DNA of 64,000 nucleotides, taken from the NCBI RefSeq assembly GCF_004123675.1, contig NZ_CP035417.1:2037501-2101500 (forward strand), read 5' to 3'. Positions 9,441 through 18,834 of this stretch are shown here, one piece after another. The stretch is from Leisingera sp. NJS204. GTDB taxonomy: Bacteria; Pseudomonadota; Alphaproteobacteria; Rhodobacterales; Rhodobacteraceae. Position numbers and translations under genes: made by a program. The notes beneath the pieces are model-generated. The model had not been told where the DNA came from. It saw only the letters and a list, made by a program, of their open reading frames with translations, and ran no database searches. Within the stretch, counting starts at the first letter, position 1; the number at the start of each line of letters is the position of its first letter.

Positions 9441-9944
9441 ATGACCGATCGTCTGCCGCACGAAAAAGGCTTTCACATCAGCTGGGACCAGATCCACCGC
9501 GACAGCCGCGCCTTGGCTTGGCGGCTGGACGGGCAAGGCCCTGATGATGGCGCATGGCGCGCAGTCGTGGCAATCACCCGCGGCGGCATGGCGCCGGCTA
9601 TGATTGTCAGCCGCGAGCTGGACATCCGCACCGTCGATACCATCTCGGTGCGGTCCTACCATCACCAGTCCCAAGGTGAAGCTGAGGTGCTGAAAGCACC
9701 CGATGCAGATCTGATGGGGGATGGCGAAGGAATCCTGATCATCGACGATCTGGTCGACAGCGGCAAAACCCTGGATCTGGTGCGCCAGCTGTACCCCAAG
9801 GCGCATTTTGCCACCGTCTATGCCAAGCCCAAGGGCCGGCCGATGGTGGACACTTTCATCACCGAAGTCAGCCAGGACACCTGGATTTTCTTCCCCTGGG
9901 ACATGGCGCTGCAATATGTGGAGCCCTACCGCGGCAAGGATTGA
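9441..9944 (+). CDS. gpt: Xanthine phosphoribosyltransferase
   Basis: This type I phosphoribosyltransferase salvages xanthine/guanine with PRPP to give XMP/GMP. The PRPP-binding motif is '[15 protein letters not shown]' near residues 95-110, and '[20 protein letters not shown]' precedes it. The 167-residue length slightly exceeds E. coli Gpt. ATG at 9441 is preferred because GGGGAG lies 8-10 bases upstream, whereas the six-codon TTG extension has no RBS. An efficient terminator follows the gene. Confidence 0.93.
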   Translation: MTDRLPHEKGFHISWDQIHRDSRALAWRLDGQGPDDGAWRAVVAITRGGMAPAMIVSRELDIRTVDTISVRSYHHQSQGEAEVLKAPDADLMGDGEGILIIDDLVDSGKTLDLVRQLYPKAHFATVYAKPKGRPMVDTFITEVSQDTWIFFPWDMALQYVEPYRGKD

Positions 9945-9967
9945 TCCCGTCCGGACAGAAAGCCCCC

Positions 9968-9995
9968 AAAGGCGCGCGTTACAGCGCGCCTTTTT
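9968..9995 (+). terminator. Intrinsic terminator after gpt
   Basis: The stem GGCGCGC / GCGCGCC (9971-9977 with 9984-9990) encloses loop GTTACA and is followed by TTTTTCTTT. It is a standard Rho-independent terminator 24 bases past the gpt stop. Confidence 0.85.
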
Positions 9996-10112
9996 CTTTG
10001 GCCATGGCGGCACCCGCCGTTACCGCTTGAGCTGTCCATTGCGCCGTGCCAGACATGTGCCGGCGCCCGGTCCGGCGCACCTGACATTATCTGCTGCCGC
10101 CCGGAGCCTCAC

Positions 10113-11288
10113 ATGCCCCTTCCCCGCACCCAAGCCACATTTGTCTCGCCCATCGTCGAATCGCGCCGCTGGGTGGCCGGGGTTGAATTCCCGCCAGAAC
10201 GCCCGCTGCTGAATGTCAGCCAGGCCGCGCCGGCAGAAGCGCCGCCCCAAGGACTGCGCCAGGCACTCGCAGATGCAGCGCTCAATGATGTTGAGGCGCA
10301 TTTATACGGTCCCGTCCTGGGCAATGACCCGTTGCGCCGGGCGCTGGCGCGGCAGATCTCCGGCCACTACCAAGCAGACGTGCGGGCAGAGCAGGTTGGT
10401 ATCACCTCCGGCTGCAACCAGGCCTTTGCCGCTGCGATTGCCGCGCTGTGCGGCGAGGGGGATGAGGTGATCATCCCCGTGCCCTGGTACTTTAACCACA
10501 AGATGTGGCTGGACATGGCAGGCGTCACTGCCATGCCTCTGCACGTTGGGGCCGGTATGCTGCCGGACCTTGCTGCCGCTGAGGCGCTGATCACCCCCCG
10601 CACCCGCGCCATCGTGCTGGTCACCCCCAATAACCCTTGCGGCGTCGAATACCCTTCCGGGCTGGTGCAGGCTTTCTTTGATCTGGCCCAAGCCAGGGGC
10701 ATTGCCCTGATCGTGGACGAAACCTACCGCGATTTTGACAGCCGCGAAGGCGCGCCGCATGGGCTGTTCCAGCTGGACGGCTGGGACCGGACCCTGATCC
10801 ACCTCTATTCCTTCTCCAAGGCTTACCGGCTGACCGGCCACCGGGTCGGTGCGGTTGTTGCTTCGCCGGACAAGATGTTCGAAATGGAGAAGTTTCTGGA
10901 CACCGTCACCATCTGCCCCTCGCAGCTGGGCCAGGCCGGCGCCCTTTGGGGAATTGAAAACCTGCAGGGCTGGCTGGCCGGAGAGCGGCAGGAAATCCTC
11001 AACCGCCGCGCAGCAATCGAAGACGGGTTTCCTGTTCTGGCCGCCAAGGGCTGGAAGCTGCTCGGATGCGGCGCCTACTTTGCCTATGTCGCGCATCCGT
11101 TCGACCTGCCGTCGGAAGACATCGCCAAACGGCTGGTGTCAGAGGCTTCGGTTCTGATGCTGCCGGGCTCCATGTTCATGCCCGCAGATGATCCGGATGG
11201 CGCGCGCCAGTTCCGCATTGCCTTTGCCAATGCGGACCGGACAGGCATCCAGACGCTGTTTGACCGGCTGGCCGCCTTTAATCCCTGA
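10113..11288 (+). CDS. Class I/II pyridoxal-phosphate aminotransferase
   Basis: This 391-residue fold-type I aminotransferase has 'VTPNNPCGVEYP' (the conserved NNP cofactor/substrate region), 'ALIVDETYRDF' with the PLP-ring Asp, and the Schiff-base lysine K236 in 'YSFSKAYRLTGHR'. An Arg near the C-terminus within 'ARQFRIAFAN' would bind the substrate carboxylate. The family includes aspartate, alanine and aromatic aminotransferases, and the amino-acid substrate cannot be assigned from sequence. The start ATG has GGAG upstream. It is followed by the PpiD-like gene on the same strand after 118 bases. Confidence 0.92.
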   Translation: MPLPRTQATFVSPIVESRRWVAGVEFPPERPLLNVSQAAPAEAPPQGLRQALADAALNDVEAHLYGPVLGNDPLRRALARQISGHYQADVRAEQVGITSGCNQAFAAAIAALCGEGDEVIIPVPWYFNHKMWLDMAGVTAMPLHVGAGMLPDLAAAEALITPRTRAIVLVTPNNPCGVEYPSGLVQAFFDLAQARGIALIVDETYRDFDSREGAPHGLFQLDGWDRTLIHLYSFSKAYRLTGHRVGAVVASPDKMFEMEKFLDTVTICPSQLGQAGALWGIENLQGWLAGERQEILNRRAAIEDGFPVLAAKGWKLLGCGAYFAYVAHPFDLPSEDIAKRLVSEASVLMLPGSMFMPADDPDGARQFRIAFANADRTGIQTLFDRLAAFNP

Positions 11289-11406
11289 TCACGCAGCAGT
11301 TTGATCCGCAACCATCTTGCCCCTCTGCGGGCAGCCGCGTATTCAGTCAGCGGCATTTCCCGCTGCAAGGCGACCCCTTGCACGGCAGAACAATAAAGAG
11401 GGCATC

Positions 11407-13248
11407 ATGGCCGCAGGCATGAAAAAGCTATCCAAAACCTTTGTCTGGATCCTGATGGGGATGCTGATCGTCGGCCTTGCCGGATTTGGCGCGGTGAATT
11501 TCACCAGCTCCGCCTCCTCGGTTGCCAGTGTCGGCGACGAGGAAGTCAGCATCGGCACCTATGTGCGGGAATTGCAGCGCGAGCAGCGCGGCCTGCAGGC
11601 GCAAACCGGCCAGGCCGTTTCCATGGCGCAGCTCAGCGCCTTTGGTCTTGACCGGGTGGTCCTTGGCCGCCTGATCTCGCTGGCAGCGCTCGATCACGAG
11701 GCGAAGGGCCTGGGCTTGTCGATCGGTGACGAAAACCTGATCGAAGAGCTGGGCGCCATCGATGCCTTCCAAGGCGTGAACGGCGCTTTTGACCGCGAGG
11801 CCTATAGTTTTGCCCTTCGCAACGCAGGCCTGTCCGAAAAGGAATTCGAAGAGGACCTGCGCCGCGAAGCCGCCCGCACCATCGTCCAGAACGCGGTTCT
11901 GTCCGGCACTGAAATGCCGGCGACCCTGACCGAAACCCTGACCGGTTTCATCGGCGCGCGCCGCAGCTTTTCCTATGTGCAGATCAACGCCGCTGACATC
12001 GCCCTGACCGCCCAGGTTCCTGCGGATGCCGAGTTGCAAGCCTTCTACGAGGCCGCACAGGACCAGTTCATGCTGCCGGAAACCAAGGTGATCACCTACG
12101 CCGCGCTGCGTCCCTCGATGCTGCTGGACGAAGTGGAGATCGACGAGGCCGCCCTGCGCCAGCTGTTCAATGACCGCTCCAGCCAGTACCAGGTGCCCGA
12201 GCGCCGTCTGGTGGAACGTCTGGTGTTTGCCGATGACGATGCTGCTGCCAGCGCCAAGGCACAGCTGGAAACCGGCGGTGCGACATTCGAAAGCCTGGTT
12301 GATGCCCGCGGCCTGACCCTGCAGGATATTGACATGGGCGATGTGACCATGGGCGCGCTCGGCGCCGCTGGCACCGATGTGTTTGCCGCCCAGGTCGGCG
12401 ATGTGGCAGGCCCCCTGCCCTCTGATCTCGGTCCGGCACTGTACCGTGTGAACGGCCGCCTTGAGGCCCAGATCACGACCTTTGAACAGGCAATGCCGGA
12501 CCTGCGCGAGGAACTGGCGTCCGACCGCACCCGCCGTCTGGTAGAGGCCCAGGCCGAAGACATCGACGACCTTCTGGCCGGTGGCGCTACGCTTGAAGAA
12601 CTCGCAACCGAAAGCGGGCTGGAGCTGGTTCAGATCCATTGGACAGACAATACCAGCGATGGCATCGCAGCTTATGAAGGCTTCCGCACCGCCGCCGCCG
12701 CCGTCACCGCCGAGGACTTCCCGGCTGTGGACTTCCTGGACGATGGCAGCCTGTTCGCCCTGCGCCTGGACGAGGTCCTGCCGGAACGTCCGGAACCCTT
12801 TGCCGATGCCAAGGATAAGGTCCTCGCCGCATGGCAGGCCGACCGCCTCGCCACCGCGCTGCGTGAGCAGGGTGAGGCGCTTCTGGCCCAGGCAGAGAGT
12901 GCCGGCGGCTTTGCCGAAGGGGCTGAAGTCAAAACCGAGACCGGCCTGACCCGCACAGCCTACATCGACACAGTACCCGCAGACCTGGTCACCCAGGTCT
13001 TCGAAATGGAGGTCGGAAACTTCCGCCTGCTGCAGGATGCGGAGTCGGCTGTGGCCGTCCGCCTTGACGGTATTCTGCCGCCGGAAGCCAGCGATGACAT
13101 GAACCTGCTCACCCAGGCCTTGCAGGCGCAGCTGAACCAGGCCCTGGCCCAGGAGCTGTTCCAGGCCTATGTGCAGGACGTCCAGGCCCGCGCCGAACCC
13201 CGTGTCGACCAGCAGGCGCTGAATGCAGCGCAGGCGAACTTTCAGTAA
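11407..13248 (+). CDS. PpiD-like membrane-anchored peptidyl-prolyl isomerase (SurA-N domain)
   Basis: This 613-residue periplasmic folding factor is anchored by one N-terminal transmembrane helix ('FVWILMGMLIVGLAGFGAV', residues about 12-32). A SurA_N-type chaperone region follows, with 'LDRVVLGRLISLAALDHEA' and 'LSEKEFEEDLRREAARTIVQ', then a parvulin-like domain around residues 240-360 and a long Ala/Glu-rich C-terminal part. PpiD proteins sit at the Sec translocon exit and help outer-membrane and secreted proteins fold. The start is set at MAAGMKK because AGAGG precedes it; a 30-codon upstream extension reads as non-coding. It lies 15 bases before trpE, so trpE may be expressed from the same transcript. 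Confidence 0.88.
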   Translation: MAAGMKKLSKTFVWILMGMLIVGLAGFGAVNFTSSASSVASVGDEEVSIGTYVRELQREQRGLQAQTGQAVSMAQLSAFGLDRVVLGRLISLAALDHEAKGLGLSIGDENLIEELGAIDAFQGVNGAFDREAYSFALRNAGLSEKEFEEDLRREAARTIVQNAVLSGTEMPATLTETLTGFIGARRSFSYVQINAADIALTAQVPADAELQAFYEAAQDQFMLPETKVITYAALRPSMLLDEVEIDEAALRQLFNDRSSQYQVPERRLVERLVFADDDAAASAKAQLETGGATFESLVDARGLTLQDIDMGDVTMGALGAAGTDVFAAQVGDVAGPLPSDLGPALYRVNGRLEAQITTFEQAMPDLREELASDRTRRLVEAQAEDIDDLLAGGATLEELATESGLELVQIHWTDNTSDGIAAYEGFRTAAAAVTAEDFPAVDFLDDGSLFALRLDEVLPERPEPFADAKDKVLAAWQADRLATALREQGEALLAQAESAGGFAEGAEVKTETGLTRTAYIDTVPADLVTQVFEMEVGNFRLLQDAESAVAVRLDGILPPEASDDMNLLTQALQAQLNQALAQELFQAYVQDVQARAEPRVDQQALNAAQANFQ

Positions 13249-13263
13249 TCAAGGCAAGCACCA

Positions 13264-14775
13264 ATGGCTCTGACCCCCGATTTCGACACATTCGCCAAGG
13301 CTTACGAGGCCGGCGAGAACCAGGTCGTTTACACCCGCCTTGCCGCCGATCTCGACACGCCTGTATCGCTGATGCTCAAGCTGACCGGCGCCCAAAAGGA
13401 CGCCTTCATGCTGGAATCTGTCACCGGCGGCGAGGTGCGCGGGCGCTATTCGATCATCGGTATGAAACCTGATCTGGTCTGGCGCTGCCACGGCGATCAG
13501 TCCAGCCTGAACCGCTCAGCCCGGTTTGATGCGGATGATTTCACCCCGCAGGACGGCAACCCGATGGACAACCTGCGGGCGCTGATTGCCGAAAGCAGGA
13601 TCGACCTGCCCGATGATCTGCCGCAGGCCGCAGCCGGGCTGTTCGGCTACTTGGGCTATGACATGATCCGCCTGGTTGAACACCTGCCTGATGTGAACCC
13701 CGATCCGCTCGGCCTGCCCGACGCGCTGATGCTGCGCCCCTCGGTGATTGCCGTGCTGGACGGGGTCAAGGGCGAGGTCACCGTGGTCTCCCCCGTCTGG
13801 TCCAGCGATGGCCAGACCGCCAAGGCCGCCTATGCCCAAGCCGCCGAACGGGTGATGGACGCGGTGCGCGATCTGGAACGCGCCATGCCCGCCGAAAGCC
13901 GCGATCTGGGTGACGCGGATGAAGTTGCCCCGCCCGTGTCGAACTTCACCAAGGACGGCTACATGGCCGCGGTGGAAAAAGCCAAGGACTACATCCGCGC
14001 AGGTGACATCTTCCAGGTGGTGCCGGCACAGCGCTGGACGCAAGCCTTCCGCCAGCCGCCTTTCGCGCTTTACCGCAGCTTGCGCCGCACCAACCCGTCG
14101 CCCTTCATGTTCTACTTCAACTTCGGCGGCTTCCAGGTGGTGGGCGCGTCCCCGGAAATCCTGGTCCGCGTTTTCGGGCAGGAGGTCACCATCCGCCCCA
14201 TCGCAGGCACCCGCCCCCGCGGCGCCACACCCGAAGAAGACAAGGCGCTGGAACTGGACCTGCTGGCCGATAAGAAAGAACTGGCCGAACATCTGATGCT
14301 GCTGGATCTGGGCCGCAATGACACCGGCCGGGTCGCAAAAATCGGCACCGTGCGCCCGACGGAGAAGTTCATCATCGAACGCTACAGCCACGTGATGCAC
14401 ATCGTCTCCAACGTCGTCGGCGAACTGGCCGAGGACAAGGACGCGCTCGACGCTTTCTTTGCCGGGATGCCCGCAGGCACCGTCTCCGGCGCCCCCAAGG
14501 TCCGGGCGATGGAGATCATCGACGAGCTGGAGCCGGAAAAACGCGGTATCTATGGCGGCGGTGTCGGCTATTTCTCGGCAGGCGGCGACATGGACATGTG
14601 CATTGCCCTGCGCACCGCCATCGTCAAGGATCAGAGCCTCTATATTCAGGCCGGCGGCGGCGTGGTCTATGACAGCGACCCGGAGGCCGAGTACATGGAG
14701 ACCGTCCATAAATCCAATGCCATCCGCCGCGCGGCAGCGGATGCTGCCCGTTTCACCGGCAACGGCAACCGATAG
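13264..14775 (+). CDS. trpE: Anthranilate synthase component I
   Basis: TrpE converts chorismate to anthranilate using ammonia delivered by TrpG, the first committed step of tryptophan synthesis. The 503-residue length is typical. The N-terminal regulatory portion includes 'LMLKLTGAQKDAFMLESVTGGE' with the ESV stretch near the tryptophan-feedback site. The chorismate-binding C-terminal domain has 'RPIAGTRPRGATPEEDKALE', 'AEHLMLLDLGRNDTGRV', 'SGAPKVRAMEIIDELEP' and 'AGGGVVYDSDPEAEY'. It is separated from trpG by a convergent deacetylase gene, although both trp parts point the same way. No Trp-rich leader peptide is visible in the 15-base spacer. Confidence 0.97.
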   Translation: MALTPDFDTFAKAYEAGENQVVYTRLAADLDTPVSLMLKLTGAQKDAFMLESVTGGEVRGRYSIIGMKPDLVWRCHGDQSSLNRSARFDADDFTPQDGNPMDNLRALIAESRIDLPDDLPQAAAGLFGYLGYDMIRLVEHLPDVNPDPLGLPDALMLRPSVIAVLDGVKGEVTVVSPVWSSDGQTAKAAYAQAAERVMDAVRDLERAMPAESRDLGDADEVAPPVSNFTKDGYMAAVEKAKDYIRAGDIFQVVPAQRWTQAFRQPPFALYRSLRRTNPSPFMFYFNFGGFQVVGASPEILVRVFGQEVTIRPIAGTRPRGATPEEDKALELDLLADKKELAEHLMLLDLGRNDTGRVAKIGTVRPTEKFIIERYSHVMHIVSNVVGELAEDKDALDAFFAGMPAGTVSGAPKVRAMEIIDELEPEKRGIYGGGVGYFSAGGDMDMCIALRTAIVKDQSLYIQAGGGVVYDSDPEAEYMETVHKSNAIRRAAADAARFTGNGNR

Positions 14776-14800
14776 GACTTGCAGCGCAGGACTGCTCTGC

Positions 14801-14836
14801 GGCTTCTTTCTGGTTTAAAATACCCACGCCGAAGGC
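14801..14836 (+). repeat. Dispersed intergenic repeat, copy A
   Basis: The core GGCTTCTTTCTGGTTTAAAA plus TACCC recurs nearly identically at 54371 (plus) and at 35701-35750 (minus), always in intergenic DNA and always followed by a GC-rich hairpin. It has the character of a REP-like element. Here it leads straight into the trpE terminator. Confidence 0.6.
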
Positions 14837-14863
14837 ACGGCGCCCGCCTTGGGCGCCGTTTTT
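14837..14863. terminator. Intrinsic terminator between convergent trpE and deacetylase genes
   Basis: The 9-bp stem ACGGCGCCC / GGGCGCCGT (14837-14845, 14851-14859) encloses loop GCCTT and is followed by TTTTT on the plus strand. It terminates trpE, and its T-tract overlaps the stop codon of the opposing gene. Confidence 0.8.
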
Positions 14864-16379
14864 ACTTGGCCGGCAGGTTTGCTTCCAAACTGGCTGAGAC
14901 CGGCGCCAGCGCAATCCGGGCGGCCCGGTCCTGCAGGCCCCAGATCAGCAGCGCTGAAATCGTATCAGGGCGCAACCGTCCAAGCATGATCACCGCGCCT
15001 TCCTGCCCGGCCCGGAACGCTGCCTGATCCAGAAACCGCCGGATCGACCGCGGGTTTTGACCGGCGCCGTCAAAATCGCGGAACACAACACCGGCCGGCA
15101 CACCGTCGCGCAGCGCCAGTTTCTGCACCGTGTTCAATCCGCTGTCCTGGGTCACCAGCCCGTAGCCGGCCGAGGCCGCAACTGCTGCAACCTGATCCGC
15201 CAGCGCCCGGTTGCCCTGCACCCCGGTCCCGATGCCTTCGAGGATCGCCATGGCCTCCGGCAGCTTGCCGCGCCAAACCTCCAGCGCCGTCTCCGCGTCC
15301 TGCGGCGACGCAGATCGCGGCAGATCCGCCAGCATCAGCACTTCGAACCCCGCCGCCCTGCGCGCGGCCATCTTTGATGCAGCCTGCGGGTCTTCCGGAT
15401 CAATGGCAAAGCTCAACGGATAGGGGAATTCCGCCAGCGCTTCGGCCCCGACAGCCCCCTCGTCGTCGATCAGCACAATCGACATCAACGGCCGGTCTTC
15501 CGGATTGTCAAAAGGTTCGGCATAGGCGGTAAACGGCGTCTGGTCCGATACCCCCGCCGTGGCAAACCTGGCGTCCTGCGGCTTGTCCCGGTCGGTCAGC
15601 GGAACAACCGGTGTGCCGATACTTGGTGCCAAAGCCTCTTGCCCTGCAACCGCAGATTCCTGACCTGTTTCGCTGTCAGAAATACTCTCGCCGCTGTCGC
15701 CGCCAGCCTCTGGCAGAACCGGTGCCGCACCGATTACCGGCAGCGTGATAGCCTGCGGCGCGCTGCCGATATCCGGCGCCAGAACAGCAGAGGTCTCCGG
15801 TGTCTCAACCGGAACCGCCATGGCATCAGGCTGCGCAGCCTCTGCCGTATCCTCTTGAGCAATTTCGGGCGCCTCGGGCGCGGGTTCCGGTGCTGGCTCG
15901 GTGGCAGCTATAACGGCGGACTCAGCGCCCGGGGCCTGCGGCACCGCAGGCTGAACGGCCTGCGGCAGAGGCGCATCCGGTCCCTTTGCCAAACCCGGTG
16001 CTGCCGCTGTTTCCGGATCGCTGGAAGCGATAAGCGCCGCTGACTGCCCGACCTCGGGTTTGCCGGCCGGCGCGGTATCCGCCCCCGCAAGCGCGTTCAG
16101 GTCATCGCTGCCACCGGTTTCGGCCGGCGCGGCCGGCTGTGCCTCAACAAGATCTGCATCACGTCCCTGGCTGCTGGCGGGCGCTCCGGCAGCGTCCGTG
16201 GCGGCGTCGGTGCCGCCGTTTGGCATCTGCGGCGCATCGCCAGGATCATGCGTGGCAGGGGCCGGCACCGCTGCGGTATCGGCACCGCTGTCCGGCAAGG
16301 GCACCGACAAAGACAGCATCGCCAGCCCGCCCGCGGCCAGCAATGCCCCGACACTCACGCCGCCCAGAAATCCACGCAT
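14862..16379 (-). CDS. Divergent polysaccharide deacetylase family protein with long Ala/Pro/Glu linker
   Basis: The chain has 505 residues from MRGFLGG. An N-terminal hydrophobic segment ('SVGALLAAGGLAMLSLSV') serves as anchor or signal. About 220 residues of low-complexity Ala/Pro/Glu/Ser sequence follow, and then a YibQ-type divergent polysaccharide deacetylase domain ('PLMSIVLIDDEGAVGAEAL', 'PYPLSFAIDPEDP', 'GYGLVTQDSGLNTVQ', 'FDGAGQNPRSIRRFLDQA'). Such proteins are periplasmic and associated with envelope polysaccharide, and the substrate is unknown. AGAGG lies 10 bases before the chosen start; an upstream Met adding 25 residues lacks signal-peptide logic. The linker suggests the domain reaches away from the membrane. 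Confidence 0.85.
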   Translation of the reverse strand: MRGFLGGVSVGALLAAGGLAMLSLSVPLPDSGADTAAVPAPATHDPGDAPQMPNGGTDAATDAAGAPASSQGRDADLVEAQPAAPAETGGSDDLNALAGADTAPAGKPEVGQSAALIASSDPETAAAPGLAKGPDAPLPQAVQPAVPQAPGAESAVIAATEPAPEPAPEAPEIAQEDTAEAAQPDAMAVPVETPETSAVLAPDIGSAPQAITLPVIGAAPVLPEAGGDSGESISDSETGQESAVAGQEALAPSIGTPVVPLTDRDKPQDARFATAGVSDQTPFTAYAEPFDNPEDRPLMSIVLIDDEGAVGAEALAEFPYPLSFAIDPEDPQAASKMAARRAAGFEVLMLADLPRSASPQDAETALEVWRGKLPEAMAILEGIGTGVQGNRALADQVAAVAASAGYGLVTQDSGLNTVQKLALRDGVPAGVVFRDFDGAGQNPRSIRRFLDQAAFRAGQEGAVIMLGRLRPDTISALLIWGLQDRAARIALAPVSASLEANLPAK

Positions 16380-16568
16380 GCCTGTTTTGCCTCTCAATCC
16401 GTTTTCGGTGCCGCGCCGTTCCAGCGTGCCTGAGCGAACCCTGTTTCTGTTCACTCCGGCATTCGCCTATCCTGCCCTTGACGCTGCCCCGTATCCCTGA
16501 ACATGTATGTTTCGACCACTATACTGCGGCGTGCCCTCCGCCCGCCACCCTTAAAAGAGCCCGCTACG

Positions 16569-17150
16569 ATGCTGCTGCTGATAGACAACTACGATTCCTT
16601 TACCTACAACCTCGTCCATTATCTGGGTGAGCTGGGCGCGGAAATGGAAGTCCGCCGCAACGACGCCATCAACGTGCAAGAAGCCATGGCAATGAAGCCC
16701 TCAGGCATTCTGCTGTCGCCCGGTCCCTGCGACCCGGATCAGGCCGGCATCTGCCTGGCGCTGACCGAAGCCGCAGCCGAAACCGGCATACCCTTGCTGG
16801 GTGTTTGCCTGGGCCATCAGACCATCGGCCAGGCCTTTGGCGGCAAGGTGATCCGCTGCCACGAGATCGTACACGGTAAGATGGGTAAGATGCACCACAA
16901 GGATACCGGTGTTTTCAAAGGCTTGCCGACACCTTTTGACGCAACCCGCTACCATTCTCTGGTGGTTGAGCGCGACAGCCTGCCGGATTGCCTGGAAATC
17001 ACCGCTGAACTGGAAGACGGCACCATCATGGGCCTGCAGCATAACGAGCTGCCGATCCACGGTGTGCAGTTCCATCCGGAATCGATTGCATCTGAGCACG
17101 GTCATGCGCTGCTGAAAAACTTTCTCGACGTGATGCAGGTGCCCGCATGA
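16569..17150 (+). CDS. trpG: Anthranilate synthase component II (glutamine amidotransferase)
   Basis: TrpG hydrolyses glutamine and channels ammonia to TrpE. The 193 residues form a class I amidotransferase: '[21 protein letters not shown]' opens the chain, '[13 protein letters not shown]' is the oxyanion-region motif, '[15 protein letters not shown]' holds the nucleophile Cys, and '[13 protein letters not shown]' supplies the catalytic His and Glu. The start at MLLLIDN fits the family; 22 extra upstream codons do not. A plausible promoter (CTGAAC at 16497 with TATACT at 16520, 17-base spacing) lies just upstream. The stop overlaps trpD as ATGA, so the genes are translationally coupled. Confidence 0.97.
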   Translation: MLLLIDNYDSFTYNLVHYLGELGAEMEVRRNDAINVQEAMAMKPSGILLSPGPCDPDQAGICLALTEAAAETGIPLLGVCLGHQTIGQAFGGKVIRCHEIVHGKMGKMHHKDTGVFKGLPTPFDATRYHSLVVERDSLPDCLEITAELEDGTIMGLQHNELPIHGVQFHPESIASEHGHALLKNFLDVMQVPA

Positions 17151-18166
17151 GCGACCGCCTGAAACCGCTTATCGGCGCCGCGGCGGAACGGTCGCTGACC
17201 CGCGAGGAGGCTGAAACCGCTTTCACTCTGCTGTTTGAGGGCGAGGCCACGCCCAGCCAGATCGGCGGCCTTCTGATGGCGATGCGCACCCGTGGCGAAA
17301 GCGTTGACGAATACGCTGCTGCCGCCGCCGTGATGCGCGCCAAATGCAACCCGGTGAAAGCGCCTGCGGGTGCCATGGACATCGTCGGCACCGGCGGTGA
17401 CGGCAAGAACACCCTCAACATCTCCACCGCCACTGCCTTTGTGGCGGCCGGCGCAGGCGTGGTGGTTGCCAAACACGGCAACCGCAACCTCAGCTCCAAA
17501 TCCGGCACTGCCGACATGCAGTCCCAGATGGGCATTAACGTGATGGTCGGCCCGCAAGCGGTTGAAAAGGCAATAAATGAGGCCGGTATCGGCTTCATGA
17601 TGGCGCCCATGCATCACCCGGCGGTGGCACATGTAATGCCCACCCGGTCCGAGCTTGGCACCCGCACTATCTTTAACATCCTCGGCCCGCTGACCAACCC
17701 GGCCGGCGTGAAACGCCAGCTGACCGGCGCTTTCAGCCGCGCGATGATCCGTCCGATGGCGGAAACGCTGAAAGCCCTGGGGTCGGAACGCGCCTGGCTG
17801 GTGCACGGTTCTGACGGCACGGATGAGCTGACAATTACCGGCGTCAGCTGGGTCTCCGCTTTGGAGGAAGACGGCAGCATCCGCGATGTCGAACTCCACC
17901 CCGAGGACGCAGGCCTGCCGGTGCATGACTTTGACATGATTGTCGGCGGCACCCCTGAAGAAAACGCAATGGCCTTCCGGGTTCTGCTGCAAGGCACGCC
18001 CTCTGCCTACCGGGATGCGGTGCTGCTGAACGCTGCCGCTGCGCTGGTTGTCGCGGGTAAGGCTGCCGACCTCAAGGAAGGTGTCGCGCGCGCGGCGGAG
18101 TCCATCGACAGCGGCGCGGCCAAGTCCAAGGTCGAGGCACTGGCGCGGATCACCTCAGCCGCATGA
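17147..18166 (+). CDS. trpD: Anthranilate phosphoribosyltransferase
   Basis: TrpD transfers phosphoribose from PRPP to anthranilate. The 339-residue protein has the glycine-rich PRPP motif '[17 protein letters not shown]' (residues about 78-94), '[18 protein letters not shown]' for anthranilate binding, and '[20 protein letters not shown]' with '[14 protein letters not shown]'. It overlaps trpG at its start and ung at its end, each through ATGA, so this is one tightly packed operon. Confidence 0.97.
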   Translation: MSDRLKPLIGAAAERSLTREEAETAFTLLFEGEATPSQIGGLLMAMRTRGESVDEYAAAAAVMRAKCNPVKAPAGAMDIVGTGGDGKNTLNISTATAFVAAGAGVVVAKHGNRNLSSKSGTADMQSQMGINVMVGPQAVEKAINEAGIGFMMAPMHHPAVAHVMPTRSELGTRTIFNILGPLTNPAGVKRQLTGAFSRAMIRPMAETLKALGSERAWLVHGSDGTDELTITGVSWVSALEEDGSIRDVELHPEDAGLPVHDFDMIVGGTPEENAMAFRVLLQGTPSAYRDAVLLNAAAALVVAGKAADLKEGVARAAESIDSGAAKSKVEALARITSAA

Positions 18167-18834
18167 CCGATCTTCCGCCGGGGCTGGGCGCCTGGTCCAG
18201 CCTGCCCTTTTTCACCGACCACTGGCCCGGGATCTCAGCTGCAATTGCTGAGGATCCCCGGACCATCCTGCCGCCCGCGCATCAGCGGTTCGCTGCGCTG
18301 GAGCTGACCCAGCCTGAGGACACTCGCGTGGTGATCCTGGGGCAGGATCCCTATCCGACGCCGGGCCACGCCCATGGGCTCGCCTTCTCAGCCGAGCCGG
18401 ACGTCCGCCCCTTTCCCCGCTCATTGTCCAATATTTACAAGGAATTGGAGGATGATCTTGGTGTCACCCGCACGAATGCGGACCTGCACGGCTGGGCGCG
18501 CCAGGGTGTTCTGCTTTTGAACACTGCGCTGTCAGTTCCCGCAGGCGAGGCAAACGGTCACAAGCACTTTGGCTGGCACCACCTGGTGCATCAGGTGCTG
18601 GAACTGGCCTCACAAACCCCCACCGCATGCATTCTGTGGGGAAATGCTGCACAAAAGCTTGAAAAACATATCAAACCGGGCGATCACCTGATCCTGAAAA
18701 CAGCCCATCCCTCGCCGTTGTCGGCGCGGCGCGGTTTCTTCGGGTCCCGGCCCTTTTCAAAAGTGAACAATTGGCTCGCCGCCCGCGGTGAAACTGCCAT
18801 AGACTGGAACGCAGGAACGGAGGCCCAGGCATGA
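18163..18834 (+). CDS. ung: Uracil-DNA glycosylase, family 1
   Basis: Ung removes uracil from DNA to start base-excision repair. The 223 residues align with the family: catalytic Asp62 is in '[20 protein letters not shown]', the LLN motif '[11 protein letters not shown]' follows, and the catalytic His182 is in '[20 protein letters not shown]'. The canonical GQDPYHG loop reads GQDPYPT here, replacing the usual His and Gly, while Asp and Tyr are kept. The gene overlaps trpD and trpC by ATGA at both ends, so a DNA-repair gene is embedded in the tryptophan operon. Confidence 0.94.
   Translation: MTDLPPGLGAWSSLPFFTDHWPGISAAIAEDPRTILPPAHQRFAALELTQPEDTRVVILGQDPYPTPGHAHGLAFSAEPDVRPFPRSLSNIYKELEDDLGVTRTNADLHGWARQGVLLLNTALSVPAGEANGHKHFGWHHLVHQVLELASQTPTACILWGNAAQKLEKHIKPGDHLILKTAHPSPLSARRGFFGSRPFSKVNNWLAARGETAIDWNAGTEAQA

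Noticed and set aside
16455-16568. trp attenuator with leader peptide before trpG
   Set aside because: No short frame with consecutive Trp codons and no alternate hairpins were seen.
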